Shown here piece by piece: positions 55,406-64,000 of a stretch of DNA of 64,000 nt. The stretch comes from Streptomyces sp. NBC_01216 (GTDB taxonomy: Bacteria > Actinomycetota > Actinomycetes > Streptomycetales > Streptomycetaceae). Every line of letters starts with the position of its first letter. The first letter of the stretch is position 1. Location: NCBI RefSeq assembly GCF_035994945.1, contig NZ_CP108677.1, forward strand, positions 2,046,001-2,110,000, written 5' to 3'. The notes below the pieces were generated by a model. The model had not been told where the DNA came from. It searched no databases and was given only the letters and a program-made list of their open reading frames with translations. The position numbers and the translations under genes are program-made.

Positions 55406-55430
55406 GCGCCGGCCCGGGGCCGGCGCTCAC
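55402..55430. terminator. Bidirectional terminator between arsR-type gene and glxA
   Basis: 13-bp perfect stem GTGAGCGCCGGCC/GGCCGGCGCTCAC with a 3-nt loop, between convergent genes. Confidence 0.75.
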
Positions 55431-55434
55431 GTGC

Positions 55435-57384
55435 TCAGGGCACCCGCACCCACGTCGCCTCGGACGGCGCGCCGTCCCGGTCGGTCACGAAGAGCATGTA
55501 CCAGCCGGGCGGAACCAGCGTCCGGTCCCCCGGCACGTCCACCGTCACCGAGTCCGGCCCCTTCGTCAGGCCGAGCGCGACGGAGCGCTGCTCGACGTCC
55601 GTGGTGTGGGTGACGGCGCTCGGCCGCATCAGCCGGGCCGTGGTGATCCGGGCCGCGTCCGCCGTCCGGAAGGTGGCACGGGCGCCGGCGTCGACGGTGC
55701 GCGGACCCTCCCCCAGCACGGGCCGATCCGCACCGGCGCGGTGCAGGGCGGGCGGGGTGTAGACCTCGATCCGCTGCTCGAAGGTGCCGAGTCGGGTGTT
55801 GGCCTCGTCGTCGAAGAGCGGGTCGGAACCGAAGGTGGCGACCCGGCCGTCGGGCAGCAGCAGCGCCTCGGAGTGGTAGTTGCGGCCGACGGCCGGCTCG
55901 GCCGCCGCGGTGAAGGTGTCGGTCTTCGGGTCGTAGAACTGTGCCTTGAGCACGTCGCTGCGGCTGCGGCCCCGGTACCCGCGCGAGCCGCCGCTGGTGA
56001 AGACGGTGTCGTCGGGCATGAGCACGCTGCTGAGGTAGCGGGTGCCCTGCGGCAGCGCCGGTCCGTCACGGAAGGACGGGTCGGGGCGGGAGAGGTCGAT
56101 GATCGAGGTGCGGGCGGTGGACTTCGGGGACTCCCCGACCCCTCCGCCGCCGAAGACCATGAGCTTCTGATCCTGGGCCGGCGGCAGCAGCACGGAGGCC
56201 GAGGTCTCCAGCTGGTCGGGGTCGCTGAGGCCGCCCAGCGGGGTGAAGGTGTTCTTCTCCAGGTCCCACAGGCCCGGCGTACGACCCCGGTCCTCCGCGC
56301 CGTAACCGGCGTTGGAGCCGGTGTAGAGGAGCCGGCCGCCCTGGGTGAGGAAGAGGGAGGGGTAGGTGGGGAAGTAGCGGAAGGGCCCCGGGGACCAGGT
56401 CCTGGTGGCCGGGTCGTACATCTCGTTGTCGCCGGGCACGACGTCTCCGACCTCGTTGAGGCCGGAGACGGCGAGCACCCTGCCGTCTTCGAGGGTCACC
56501 AACGTGGGGTACCAGCGGGCGTCCTCCATCGGGGCGACCGGGACGTACCGCTCGGCCCGTGGGTCGAACTCGTAGGCCGCCTTGATGCCCTGGAACTCCT
56601 GCTTGGCGGTGGTGAGCCGCTGCGCGACCCCGTAGACCTCGCCGGCTCCCTCACGGCCGAGGATCTCGTAGCGCGCGGCCTGGGTCGTGAGGCCCCGCGG
56701 CCCCTCCTCCCGGGCCTCGACGAAGACATCGGCCTCGGCCGCGGTGACCTTGCTCTGCCACGGGTTCATCCGGCCGCTCCCGACGTACGAGCCCTGGAAC
56801 TCACGGGTGGCCCTGGGGACCGTGACGTCGGCCGCGCTGACGTACTCGACGCCCGAGGGCGAGCGGAAGACGGTGCCCTTCGCGAGGGTGACGGCCTTGT
56901 CCGTGTTCTCGTTCCTGACCCGCATCGTGCCGCCGGCCTTCTTGACCTCGCCGTCGAGGACCTCGTAGCGGGCGGTGCCGCCGGCGACCAGCAGCCGACC
57001 GTCGGGGAGCTGGGCGTGGCCGGAGCAGAAGAAGTCCTCGGGCGTGGGGATCTTCTTGAAGGTGTCGTTTCCCGGGTCCCACAGGATGGTGTCGAAGGTG
57101 CCGGAGTCGAACTTCTCCTGGTCGTTGCCGGAGCCGGCGATGAGCAGCACCTTGCCGGTGTGCAGCAGGGCCGCGTGGATGGCGTTGACGCGGTACTCGG
57201 CGGGCACGTCGACGATCCGCCAGGAGCCGTACGTCCGCTGGTACCCGGGACGCGCGATCTTGTAGGCGTGGTACTCGGCCTCGGCGAAGGAGACCACGGC
57301 GGGGGCGTTGAGTGCGGCGAGGAGCACGACGGCGCCGCCGCCGAACAGGTTCTTCCTGAGGCGTCCCGACGGCAGTCGGACCAT
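55435..57384 (-). CDS. glxA: Copper-radical oxidase (galactose/glyoxal oxidase family), GlxA-type
   Basis: 649 residues. A short basic start and membrane anchor or signal (GGGAVVLLAALNAPAVVSFA) precede a Kelch beta-propeller and a C-terminal Ig-like DUF1929 domain. Expected copper and cofactor residues are in place: Cys120 (EDFFCSGHAQLPDG) for the Cys-Tyr radical cofactor, Trp-Tyr in DARWYPTLVTLEDG, Tyr and His in GRNYHSEALLLPDG, and His in SAVTHTTDVEQR. In S. lividans GlxA with CslA builds a hyphal-tip glycan needed for development. ATG start 3 bp after the cslA stop, so coupled. Confidence 0.93.
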   Translation of the reverse strand: MVRLPSGRLRKNLFGGGAVVLLAALNAPAVVSFAEAEYHAYKIARPGYQRTYGSWRIVDVPAEYRVNAIHAALLHTGKVLLIAGSGNDQEKFDSGTFDTILWDPGNDTFKKIPTPEDFFCSGHAQLPDGRLLVAGGTARYEVLDGEVKKAGGTMRVRNENTDKAVTLAKGTVFRSPSGVEYVSAADVTVPRATREFQGSYVGSGRMNPWQSKVTAAEADVFVEAREEGPRGLTTQAARYEILGREGAGEVYGVAQRLTTAKQEFQGIKAAYEFDPRAERYVPVAPMEDARWYPTLVTLEDGRVLAVSGLNEVGDVVPGDNEMYDPATRTWSPGPFRYFPTYPSLFLTQGGRLLYTGSNAGYGAEDRGRTPGLWDLEKNTFTPLGGLSDPDQLETSASVLLPPAQDQKLMVFGGGGVGESPKSTARTSIIDLSRPDPSFRDGPALPQGTRYLSSVLMPDDTVFTSGGSRGYRGRSRSDVLKAQFYDPKTDTFTAAAEPAVGRNYHSEALLLPDGRVATFGSDPLFDDEANTRLGTFEQRIEVYTPPALHRAGADRPVLGEGPRTVDAGARATFRTADAARITTARLMRPSAVTHTTDVEQRSVALGLTKGPDSVTVDVPGDRTLVPPGWYMLFVTDRDGAPSEATWVRVP

Positions 57385-57387
57385 GGG

Positions 57388-59232
57388 TCAGTTCCCTCCT
57401 GTCGTGGTGGGCGCCGCCGCGACGGGCCCGGCGGGGGCCGGGGCAAGGGCGGGCGGCGGCGTGGCCGGGGCGGCGGGGGCGGGCGCCGCCGATCCGACGG
57501 CGGGGCGGGTGCCCGGCACGCTCTCCCCGGCACACGGGCCGGTCCGCCCGGCGCGCAGGGCGGTCCAGGTCCAGACGGCGAGCGGTCCGAGCGCGAGGGC
57601 CAGGGCGAGGACGGACCAGGTGCGCATGGCCACGTGAGTGTGCTGGAAGCGGACGGAGGCGGCCAGCGAGACGACCAGCACGGTCGCCCACCCGAGGTGG
57701 ATCCGGAAGGTGCGGAGCCGGTCGGGGCTGCCCCCGCCTCCCTTGGGGGTGACGACGAAACAGCCCCGGGTGCGCAGCACCGCGGAGCCGAGCGACCTCA
57801 GGTAGACCGGGGCGCACAGTGCCGACATCGCCATCCCGGCCAGGCCGCCCGAGCCTTCGGGTTCGTGGGGTGAGACGTTGTGCCGCCGGTTCCACAGGTA
57901 CAGCGCGATCTGGAGGGCCGCCGCATCGCTGTGGATCATCAGCCAGACCGAGGAGGAGACCTGGGTGCCGGATGCCCCGAACCAGAGGAAGAGCACGCAG
58001 CTGAGGACGCCGAGGAGCCAGTTCACGGCGGTCATCGGGTAGTAGACGAGCATCAGGGTGTAGTGGAGGAGGCGACCGGGCGGGATCCTGAAGAGCGCCT
58101 TCCGGTACTGCCTGATCAGGGTCTCGTAGGTGCCCCGGGACCAGCGCAGCTGCTGGGTGAAGAAGTCGGTCCAGGAGGCCGGGCCCTCACCCACGGCGAG
58201 GACGTCGGGGGTGTAGACGGACCGCCAGAAACGGCCGGTGCCGGGGTTCCGGTGGCGGTGCAGTTCGAAGCCGGTCGCCATGTCCTCGGTGACCGAGTCG
58301 TACAGTCCGCCCACCTGGCGGAGGGCCGAGACGCGGACGATGTTGTTGGTGCCGACGAACATGGGGGCGTGGTAGCGGTTCCCGGCCCGCTGGATGAGGG
58401 CGTGGAAGAGGAACTGCTGGGATTCGGCGCCTTTGGTGACGGCCGAGGTGTAGTTGCCGTAGACCTGCGGCCCGACCACGAACGCGACGTCCGGGTCGCG
58501 GAAGTAGCCGAGCATCCGTTCCAGGAATTCGGGCAGGGGGACGTGGTCGGTGTCGACGGAGGCGAGGAAGGCGTAGGCGTCGCCGTGTGCGGCCAGCCAG
58601 GCGTTGTAGTTGCCGTGCTTGGTGCGGGCCTTGTGGGGTCCCTTGTCGCGGTTCCACTCGGGGACGCCGTGGCGGGTGAAGTGCCGGACGCCCAGCTCAC
58701 CGCAGAGCGCCCTGGCCCGCGGGTCGTCGCCCTCGTCGAGCAGCCACACGTCGAGCGGTCCGTCGTGCCGCAGCAGCACCGCCGCCTCGAGTGTGGCGCG
58801 GACCGTCGAGAGCGGCTCCTTCGCCGGGACGTAGGTGGTGAGGAAGGCCACGCGGGTGCCCGGCTCGGCGCGCACGGGTACCGGGTCACGGGCGACGAGG
58901 GCGGCGTGGGCGACCGACGCGACGTTCACCAGCATGAAGAAGCAGACGAGGCCGATCGACACGAGCATCACGGTGTCGAGGTGGACCAGCCAGGCGGCTC
59001 CGCCGGGACGGACGGTCCGGTGACTGGGCCAGACGAGGTAGACCAGGAGCACCGCCGAGAGCAGGGGAGCCAGGCACAGGAGGAGGACGGCCCGTATTCG
59101 GTGCGGTTCCTTCGCGAGCAGGCTGCGGTACCGCACCCGGTAGGCCGCCGCGGGCTCCGTCAGGGGACCGGCGATCCGGCTGTAGGTCTCGTAGTCGTAG
59201 CCTTCCGGCCGCACGGTGCCTCCAGCTGTCAT
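57388..59232 (-). CDS. cslA: Cellulose synthase-like GT2 glycosyltransferase
   Basis: 614 residues. Two N-terminal helices, then a GT2 domain: FLTTYVPAKEPLSTVRATLE, DVWLLDEGDDPRAR (UDP-sugar Asp), ASVDTDHVPLPEFLER (DxD), YDSVTEDMATGFELHRHRNP (TED catalytic base) and FFTQQLRWSRGTYETL (QxxRW); five or so C-terminal helices and a Pro/Ala tail. No PilZ domain is obvious. Makes a beta-glucan at hyphal tips with GlxA. ATG 59232 chosen; a GTG 24 bases downstream has GGAGG close by and is an alternative. In S. coelicolor cslA-glxA lie at SCO2836-2837, far from icmA. Confidence 0.93.
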   Translation of the reverse strand: MTAGGTVRPEGYDYETYSRIAGPLTEPAAAYRVRYRSLLAKEPHRIRAVLLLCLAPLLSAVLLVYLVWPSHRTVRPGGAAWLVHLDTVMLVSIGLVCFFMLVNVASVAHAALVARDPVPVRAEPGTRVAFLTTYVPAKEPLSTVRATLEAAVLLRHDGPLDVWLLDEGDDPRARALCGELGVRHFTRHGVPEWNRDKGPHKARTKHGNYNAWLAAHGDAYAFLASVDTDHVPLPEFLERMLGYFRDPDVAFVVGPQVYGNYTSAVTKGAESQQFLFHALIQRAGNRYHAPMFVGTNNIVRVSALRQVGGLYDSVTEDMATGFELHRHRNPGTGRFWRSVYTPDVLAVGEGPASWTDFFTQQLRWSRGTYETLIRQYRKALFRIPPGRLLHYTLMLVYYPMTAVNWLLGVLSCVLFLWFGASGTQVSSSVWLMIHSDAAALQIALYLWNRRHNVSPHEPEGSGGLAGMAMSALCAPVYLRSLGSAVLRTRGCFVVTPKGGGGSPDRLRTFRIHLGWATVLVVSLAASVRFQHTHVAMRTWSVLALALALGPLAVWTWTALRAGRTGPCAGESVPGTRPAVGSAAPAPAAPATPPPALAPAPAGPVAAAPTTTGGN

Positions 59233-59239
59233 CGGACAG

Positions 59240-59273
59240 GTCGATACCCTCACCAAAGGTGACTCGTATCGAC
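59240..59273 (-). promoter_or_regulatory. Dyad between tetR and cslA
   Basis: GTCGATAC/GTATCGAC arms enclosing TCACC-AAA-GGTGA. It lies 8 bp before the cslA ATG and 50 bp after the tetR stop; it could be a terminator, a cslA operator or a leader hairpin. Confidence 0.45.
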
Positions 59274-59323
59274 ATGTCGACCGGAGTCGTCCGAGCGAGG
59301 GACTTACCGGCCCCGACAGGCTC

Positions 59324-60028
59324 TCAGTGGCGACCGTCGCGCCGCAGCCTCTGCCTGACGGCCCGTTGGGCGAGCGGCCCGAGGTCCTCCAGCGCGGCGG
59401 CGAGCCCCGCCAGCCGCTCCAGTGAGACGAGCACCTGCTCGGCGCCCGCGGGGTCCACGCCCTCGTACAGTTCGAGCCCCACGAAGGCCGCGGCGCAGGT
59501 GCGGGCCAGTCCGGCGGGGTCGACGAACTCGGCGAGCGGGTTTCCGGCCAGGACTCGGGTGAGGACGCCTTCCAGTTCCTCGATCCAGAGGTCGAGTCCG
59601 GACGCGGTGGCGGGGGCCAGACCCGGCCGGCTCTGAGCTCCCGCCAACAGCTGTGCGAGTACCGCGACATGGCCGGCGCCCCGCTCCTCGGCGTGCATCT
59701 CGCGGCCGAACCGGAGGAGCTCGGCGAAGGTGGTGACGGCGGCCAGCCGTTCGCGGTAGCGCGCCACACGCCGCTCGGCACCGTGGCGGCAGGCGGCGGC
59801 GAGGAGTTCGTCCACGGAGCCGAAATGGTAGAAGACCAGGGCCTGGTTGACGCCCGCCGCGGCGGCGACGGAACGGGCGGAGGTCCGGGCGATGCCCTGC
59901 TCGGTCAGGGCGCGCAGGGCGCCTTCGAGGAGTTTTTCACGGGTTCCGCGACTGCGCCCGTCCTTGGCTCCGGAGCCCGGGGAGGCGTCTCGGCCTTCTC
60001 CGGCCGGCCCTTCGGCGTCCTTGGCCAT
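59324..60028 (-). CDS. TetR-family regulator upstream of cslA-glxA
   Basis: 234 residues: a ~30-residue acidic/Gly start, then HTH GTREKLLEGALRALTEQGIA, RTSARSVAAAAGVNQALVFY, HFGSVDELLAAACRHGAE. ATG chosen for GGAGGAGG seven bases upstream. Same strand as cslA and glxA. Two TetR-type dyads lie 210-260 bp upstream around a strong promoter, implying autoregulation with a long leader. Confidence 0.88.
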   Translation of the reverse strand: MAKDAEGPAGEGRDASPGSGAKDGRSRGTREKLLEGALRALTEQGIARTSARSVAAAAGVNQALVFYHFGSVDELLAAACRHGAERRVARYRERLAAVTTFAELLRFGREMHAEERGAGHVAVLAQLLAGAQSRPGLAPATASGLDLWIEELEGVLTRVLAGNPLAEFVDPAGLARTCAAAFVGLELYEGVDPAGAEQVLVSLERLAGLAAALEDLGPLAQRAVRQRLRRDGRH

Positions 60029-60238
60029 GCGGGTTCCTCCTCCGTCCGGAGCCCGGCTCACCGGGCCCTGCAGCGTCGCCCCGGCGGGCGCGGCCGACGA
60101 GGCGGCGCGGCGTGCCGTACCCGCGCGCCGGGCGGCCGGAGCCGCCGGAGGAAGGGCCGGGCGAGCGAACGCCGGCCGGCGTCGGCCCCGGTGGCGCTCC
60201 CCCGCGGAGACACCGGCGCCGACGACGGCCGAAACTCG

Positions 60239-60287
60239 TTGAGCGACCGCTCAAAATGACCGTAACCCATGGTGAGCGGTCGTTCAA
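60239..60287 (-). promoter_or_regulatory. Autoregulatory promoter of the cslA-linked tetR
   Basis: TTGAGCG-AC-CGCTCAA (60239-60254) and a second copy GTGAGCG-GT-CGTTCAA (60272-60287), centres 33 bp apart, bracket a minus-strand promoter TTGAAC (60287-60282), 17 bp, TACGGT (60264-60259). The predicted leader to the ATG is ~220 nt. The rest of 60029-60430 shows no supportable gene. Confidence 0.65.
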
Positions 60288-60430
60288 TCAGCGCCCGTGC
60301 GCGCCCCGAAGGGCTGGGGGCTTCCCGCGGCCGCCCGGGGCGAGGCCACGGGCGGGCGACGCGGCGTGCGCGGGGAGGGCCGACCGGGATACGGCGGCGG
60401 GCCGGGACCGGTCACCGCGGGCCCGGGGCG

Positions 60431-60724
60431 TCAGGCTCCGAGGTGCCGCTCGACCGTGGCGACCTTCGCGTCCAGCGCGTCGGTGACGCCCGGCCGGATG
60501 TCGGCCTTGAGGACCAGGGAGACCCGTGGGGCACGCGCCTCGACGGCGGCGACGGCACGCCTGACGACGTCCATGACCTCGCCCCACTCCCCCTCCACGG
60601 AGGTGAACATGGCGTCGGTCCGGTTCGGCAGGCCCGACTCGCGGACGACCCGGACCGCGTCGGCGACGTACTCGCCGACCTCTTCCCCGACACCCAGTGG
60701 CGTGACCGAGAACGCGACGATCAC
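60431..60724 (-). CDS. MTH1187/YkoF-type thiamine-binding protein
   Basis: 97 residues: [20 protein letters not shown] opens the fold, with [20 protein letters not shown] and [20 protein letters not shown] further on, matching the small ferredoxin-like thiamine-binding family (formerly DUF77). GTG start inside a GTGA overlap with the DUF3817 stop, so translationally coupled. Probably a cytoplasmic thiamine carrier or sensor; no transport genes adjoin it. Confidence 0.85.
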   Translation of the reverse strand: MIVAFSVTPLGVGEEVGEYVADAVRVVRESGLPNRTDAMFTSVEGEWGEVMDVVRRAVAAVEARAPRVSLVLKADIRPGVTDALDAKVATVERHLGA

Positions 60725-61065
60725 GCGTTCACCGTGCCCTCGTGGCGGGCGCGGGAGGCGATGACGGCATCCTCGGCCGCGCTCTTCAGCCGGCGCTCGG
60801 CGAAGAAGCCGCCGAACGGCAGCACGGAGAGCACGAAGTAGAGCGCCGCCGTCTTGAGGTCCCACTTGGTGCGGTTCCAGGCGTCCAGCCAGAAGAGCAC
60901 GTAGAGGACGAAGAGGATGCCGTGGATCGCACCCATCACCGGGACCGCGTTGAAGTCCGTGGTGCGCTTGAGCACCGAGCAGACCAGCAGCAGGAGGAAG
61001 GAGACGGCCTCCGGCGCGGAGACCAGCCGGAGGCGATGCAGGGACGAAGCGGTCTTGATGTCCAC
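60721..61065 (-). CDS. DUF3817 integral membrane protein (second copy)
   Basis: 114 residues, paralogue of 52016-52348: [40 protein letters not shown] (DUF3817 motif) and [20 protein letters not shown]. Three membrane helices. GTG start (VDIKTASS) with AAGG eight bases upstream; longer readings lack coding bias. Coupled to the thiamine-binding gene downstream. Confidence 0.86.
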   Translation of the reverse strand: MDIKTASSLHRLRLVSAPEAVSFLLLLVCSVLKRTTDFNAVPVMGAIHGILFVLYVLFWLDAWNRTKWDLKTAALYFVLSVLPFGGFFAERRLKSAAEDAVIASRARHEGTVNA

Positions 61066-61217
61066 GAAGGTCACCTTTTGATCGGGGTCGACGATCTTGT
61101 GAAGGGATGCACAAGCGCCCGTCCATTGTGGCAGCCGGCTTTGCCTGCCCTTTATCAGGGTCGGCATCCTCCGCAGGTCCCTGTTCGCGGCCGCGCCGCG
61201 CCCCGTAACCTCCCTCC

Positions 61218-61856
61218 GTGGCTACGTTCCGACTCCAAGGCAGCAAAGTGCTCGCCGTCGACATGACCGGCGACGCCGTGAAGGCGAAGAACGGCTCGAT
61301 GGTCGCCTACGACGGCCAGATGGCGTTCAAGAAGATGTCCGGCGGCGGCGAGGGCCTGCGCGGGATGGTCACCCGCCGCCTCACCGGCGAACAGATGGAG
61401 GTGATGGAGGTGAAGGGCCAGGGGACCTGCTGGTTCGCCGACCGCGCCTCCGAGATCAACCTCGTGTCCCTGCACGGCGACAAGCTATTCGTCGAGGCGA
61501 GCAACCTGCTCTGCACCGACGCGGGCCTGCGCACCGGGACCACCTTCACCGGCCTGCGCGGCGGTGCGACCGGCAACGGGCTCTTCACGACGACCGTCGA
61601 GGGCACCGGCCAGGCCGCCATCATGTCCGACGGCCCGGCGGTGGTGCTGCGCGTCTCCCCGCAGTACCCGCTCTCCGTCGACCCCGGCGCCTACATCGCG
61701 CACCAGGGCAACGTCCAGCAGCACTTCCAGTCCGGTGTGACCTTCCGCACCTTCCTCGGCGAGGGCGGCGGCGAGGCGTTCCAGATCCGCTTCGAGGGCG
61801 ACGGTCTCGTCTACGTGCAGCCGAGCGAGCGGAACACGATCGGGGGTGACGTCTGA
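61218..61856 (+). CDS. AIM24-family protein, first of three
   Basis: 212 residues, an AIM24 beta-prism: [83 protein letters not shown] start with TAACCT six bases upstream and no ribosome site, so probably leaderless. Its stop overlaps the next start by one base. Bacterial members have no settled function; the fold resembles tryptophan RNA-binding attenuation protein. Confidence 0.9.
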   Translation: MATFRLQGSKVLAVDMTGDAVKAKNGSMVAYDGQMAFKKMSGGGEGLRGMVTRRLTGEQMEVMEVKGQGTCWFADRASEINLVSLHGDKLFVEASNLLCTDAGLRTGTTFTGLRGGATGNGLFTTTVEGTGQAAIMSDGPAVVLRVSPQYPLSVDPGAYIAHQGNVQQHFQSGVTFRTFLGEGGGEAFQIRFEGDGLVYVQPSERNTIGGDV

Positions 61857-62506
61857 TGCCGTTCCGCGAGGTCAACTCGAAGATGGTCGAGGCGACGGTG
61901 GTGCCGGGCCGGCACATGTTCAGCCAGCGCGGCGCGATGCTCGCCTACCGCGGCGAGGTCTCCTTCACCCCGAACCTCACCGGCGGCCAGGGCGGCGTGA
62001 TGTCGATGATCGGCCGCCGGGTGGCGGGCGAGGCGACGCCGCTGATGACGGTCGAGGGCGACGGCACGGTGATGTTCGGCCACGGCGGCCACCACATCCA
62101 GGTGATCCAGCTGTCCGGCGACACCCTCTACGTCGAGGCCGACCGGCTGCTGGCCTTCGACGGCACCCTGGAGCAGGGCACCATGTTCATGGGCTCCCAG
62201 GGGGGCGTCATGGGCATGGTGCGCGGACAGGTGACGGGCCAGGGGCTCTTCACCACCACGCTCCGCGGCCACGGCGCGGTCGCCGTCATGGCCCACGGCG
62301 GGGTGATCGAGCTGCCGATCACGCCCGGCCGTCCGGTCCACGTGGACCCGCAGGCGTACGTCGCCCACCACGGCGACGTACGCAACAAGCTCTCCACCGC
62401 GCTCGGCTGGCGCGACATGGTGGGGCGCGGCTCCGGTGAGGCGTTCCAGCTGGAACTCAGTGGCAGCGGCGCCGTGTACGTACAGGCCTCGGAGGAGAAG
62501 CTGTGA
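61856..62506 (+). CDS. AIM24-family protein, second of three
   Basis: 216 residues: PFREVNSKMVEATVVPGRHM, GGQGGVMSMIGRRVAGEATP, GSQGGVMGMVRGQVTGQGLF, GEAFQLELSGSGAVYVQASE. Glycine-rich loops contain repeated GGVM/G(M). Overlaps both neighbours (TGATG at the start, GTGA at the end), so the three proteins are made in fixed proportion and may form a hetero-oligomer. Confidence 0.9.
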   Translation: MPFREVNSKMVEATVVPGRHMFSQRGAMLAYRGEVSFTPNLTGGQGGVMSMIGRRVAGEATPLMTVEGDGTVMFGHGGHHIQVIQLSGDTLYVEADRLLAFDGTLEQGTMFMGSQGGVMGMVRGQVTGQGLFTTTLRGHGAVAVMAHGGVIELPITPGRPVHVDPQAYVAHHGDVRNKLSTALGWRDMVGRGSGEAFQLELSGSGAVYVQASEEKL

Positions 62507-63285
62507 GCGCCCCGGTGATCCACGACCCGATGACCCTGCCGTCGGACGACAACGTGAACGCGTACACCTTCTGCGTGGAACTCAAGGGCTCCCCCTGGTT
62601 CCTGCAGAAGGGGAAGATGATCGCCTACTACGGGCGGATCGAGTTCAACGGCATCGGCCACGGTCGGCTGGACCGTCTGGTGCGGACCTCCTTCCACTCG
62701 CCGCTGCACGCGAGCGACTGGGTGGTGGCCGAGGGGAGCGGCAAGATGCTGCTCGCCGACCGGGCCTTCGACGTCAACTCGTACGACCTCGACGAGGGCA
62801 ACCTGACGATCCGTTCGGGCAACCTCCTCGCGTACCAGCCGACGCTGGCCCTGAAGCAGTCGATCGTCCCGGGCTTCGTGACGCTGATCGGCACGGGTAA
62901 GTTCGTGGCCGCGTCCAACGGTCCGGTGGTCTTCATGGAGCCGCCGATGCGTGTGGACCCGCAGGCGCTGGTGGGCTGGGCGGACTGCCCCTCCCCCTGC
63001 CATCACTACGACCACGGCTATCTGACCGGGGTGATGGGCGGCGTGCGGGCGCTGACGGGCCTCGGTGGCAGTTCCGGCGAGGAGCACCAGTTCGAGTTCG
63101 TCGGTGCGGGTACGGTCCTGCTCCAGTCCACCGAGCTACTGATGGCGGAGCGCGCGATCGGCGAGCCACCGGCCCAGGCGGGCGTCCCGGGCCACACCCC
63201 GCATGGTTCCGGCCACGGACCGCAGGGCTCCGTACCGCGCCTGCCCGGGCAACTGGGCGATCTCCAGCGTCGCTTCGGCCTCTGA
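62503..63285 (+). CDS. AIM24-family protein, third of three
   Basis: 260 residues: VNAYTFCVELKGSPWFLQKG, KMIAYYGRIEFNGIGHGRLD, FVTLIGTGKFVAASNGPVVF, EEHQFEFVGAGTVLLQSTEL. It differs from its siblings by a C-terminal His/Gly/Pro-rich tail (~50 residues, GHTPHGSGHGPQGSVPRLPG) that could bind metal or stay disordered. GTG start in the GTGA overlap. Confidence 0.9.
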   Translation: MSAPVIHDPMTLPSDDNVNAYTFCVELKGSPWFLQKGKMIAYYGRIEFNGIGHGRLDRLVRTSFHSPLHASDWVVAEGSGKMLLADRAFDVNSYDLDEGNLTIRSGNLLAYQPTLALKQSIVPGFVTLIGTGKFVAASNGPVVFMEPPMRVDPQALVGWADCPSPCHHYDHGYLTGVMGGVRALTGLGGSSGEEHQFEFVGAGTVLLQSTELLMAERAIGEPPAQAGVPGHTPHGSGHGPQGSVPRLPGQLGDLQRRFGL

Positions 63286-63290
63286 CCGTC

Positions 63291-63312
63291 CCCTCCGCCA
63301 CGGGGCGGAGGG
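63291..63312 (+). terminator. Terminator after the AIM24 genes
   Basis: CCCTCCGCC pairs with GGCGGAGGG around ACGG, 6 bp after the stop. The following ~270 bp holds no supportable gene. Confidence 0.6.
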
Positions 63313-63581
63313 CGCCCGCTCGCGCGGCCCCGCGCCTCCGGAGGCGTACTGGGGCCGCCGGGCCGGCGCCGTGGACGAAGGCGCCCCGGGCTCGCGCGGA
63401 GTGGCTCCGGGGTCGGATTCCGGCCCAGCCCCGGCGGGCCGCTCCGGGTCCGTCGCGTGAGCGGTAGTCTGCGGAGTGTGACGTCATCGAACGTCTGCAC
63501 CCGTTCGCCGGGGGCTCCGGGTGCCCCGCGTCACACACCTCAATTTCGTCCAGCATTCAACTTCTTAGGTAGAATCCATAC

Positions 63582-64000
63582 ATGGAGACCGAGACGGCCA
63601 CCCCCTGGCTCAGCGACGCCGAGCAGTGCGCCTGGCGCACCTACCTGGACGTCAACAGAATGCTGACGTACCAGCTGGAGAAGGACCTCCAGCCCTTCGG
63701 CCTGACCAACAACGACTACGAGATCCTGGTGAACCTCTCGGAGTCGGCTGAACGCCGTCTGCGCATGAGCGATCTGGCCACCGCGACCCTGCAGTCCAAG
63801 AGCCGGCTCTCGCACCAGATCACCCGCATGGAGAACGCCGGACTGGTCCGGCGGGAGAACTGCGAGTCAGACCGGCGTGGCCTGTACGCCGTCCTGACGG
63901 ACCAGGGCATGGAGACCATGCGCAAGGTGGCCCCGCACCACGTCGAGTCGGTGCGCCAGCACTTCATCGACCAGCTCTCCCCGGAGGCCCTGGGCGACCT
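63582..64000 (+). CDS. MarR-family regulator, cut by the window end
   Basis: 139 codons seen. ETATPWLSDAEQCAWRTYLD, HTH RRLRMSDLATATLQSKSRLS and HQITRMENAGLVRRENCESD (recognition helix; wing begins DRRG). TAGAAT lies six bases before the ATG and no ribosome site is visible, so the mRNA is probably leaderless. ATTC...GAAT arms (63554-63575) around the -10 may form its operator. Confidence 0.9.
   Translation, partial: METETATPWLSDAEQCAWRTYLDVNRMLTYQLEKDLQPFGLTNNDYEILVNLSESAERRLRMSDLATATLQSKSRLSHQITRMENAGLVRRENCESDRRGLYAVLTDQGMETMRKVAPHHVESVRQHFIDQLSPEALGD

Overview
The window is high-GC actinobacterial DNA with strong third-position GC bias, GTG and TTG starts, GGAGG-type ribosome sites and several apparently leaderless genes. 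It looks like a Streptomyces chromosome. The backbone carries genes I recognise from the S. coelicolor SCO5412-SCO5444 neighbourhood: icmA, a thioredoxin/TPR protein, a DUF6230/DUF6114 trio, pyk-ackA-pta, pfkA and the glgE-treS-pep2-glgB cluster with divergent glgP. I made these identifications by reading the sequence; no database search was run.

Layout. (1) 1-1598: 5' part of glgP on the minus strand. (2) About 1.7-18.1 kb: an accessory block. It holds a four-gene minus-strand cluster (HpaB-type flavin monooxygenase, MFS exporter, PrnB-family haem enzyme, FAD monooxygenase), a decayed tyrosine integrase, an IS5-family element, a large RHS/YD-repeat polymorphic toxin that has lost its N-terminus but keeps a Hint domain, toxin tip and S1-like putative immunity gene, and a divergent AraC/NmrA pair. 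In S. coelicolor glgP and glgE are adjacent and divergent, so this block separates them. (3) 18.5-26.5 kb: glgE, treS, pep2 and glgB, the GlgE maltosyltransferase route linking trehalose and alpha-glucan. (4) 26.5-36.7 kb: helR with a complex leader, a merR-trxA operon, a secreted GH16 beta-glucanase, dctA with a divergent CitA/CitB-type two-component system, and an HTH regulator. (5) 36.7-37.9 kb: a cupin/MarR divergent pair bracketed by 30-bp inverted repeats.

(6) 38.0-44.9 kb: a small membrane protein, pfkA, pta-ackA and pyk, a glycolysis/acetate block. (7) 45.0-49.2 kb: three envelope proteins (proline-rich protein, DUF6114, DUF6230) and a CnoX-like thioredoxin. (8) 49.5-52.9 kb: a TetR regulator, icmA, a DUF3817 protein and a MarR regulator. 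(9) 52.9-60.3 kb: an MFS/ArsR divergent pair, then tetR-cslA-glxA for a hyphal-tip glycan. (10) 60.4-64 kb: a thiamine-binding protein, a second DUF3817 protein, three tandem AIM24 proteins and the start of a MarR gene.

The candidates most likely to be new are the PrnB-like cluster without halogenases, the RHS toxin tip with an S1-domain immunity gene, and a predicted antisense RNA facing the helR promoter.
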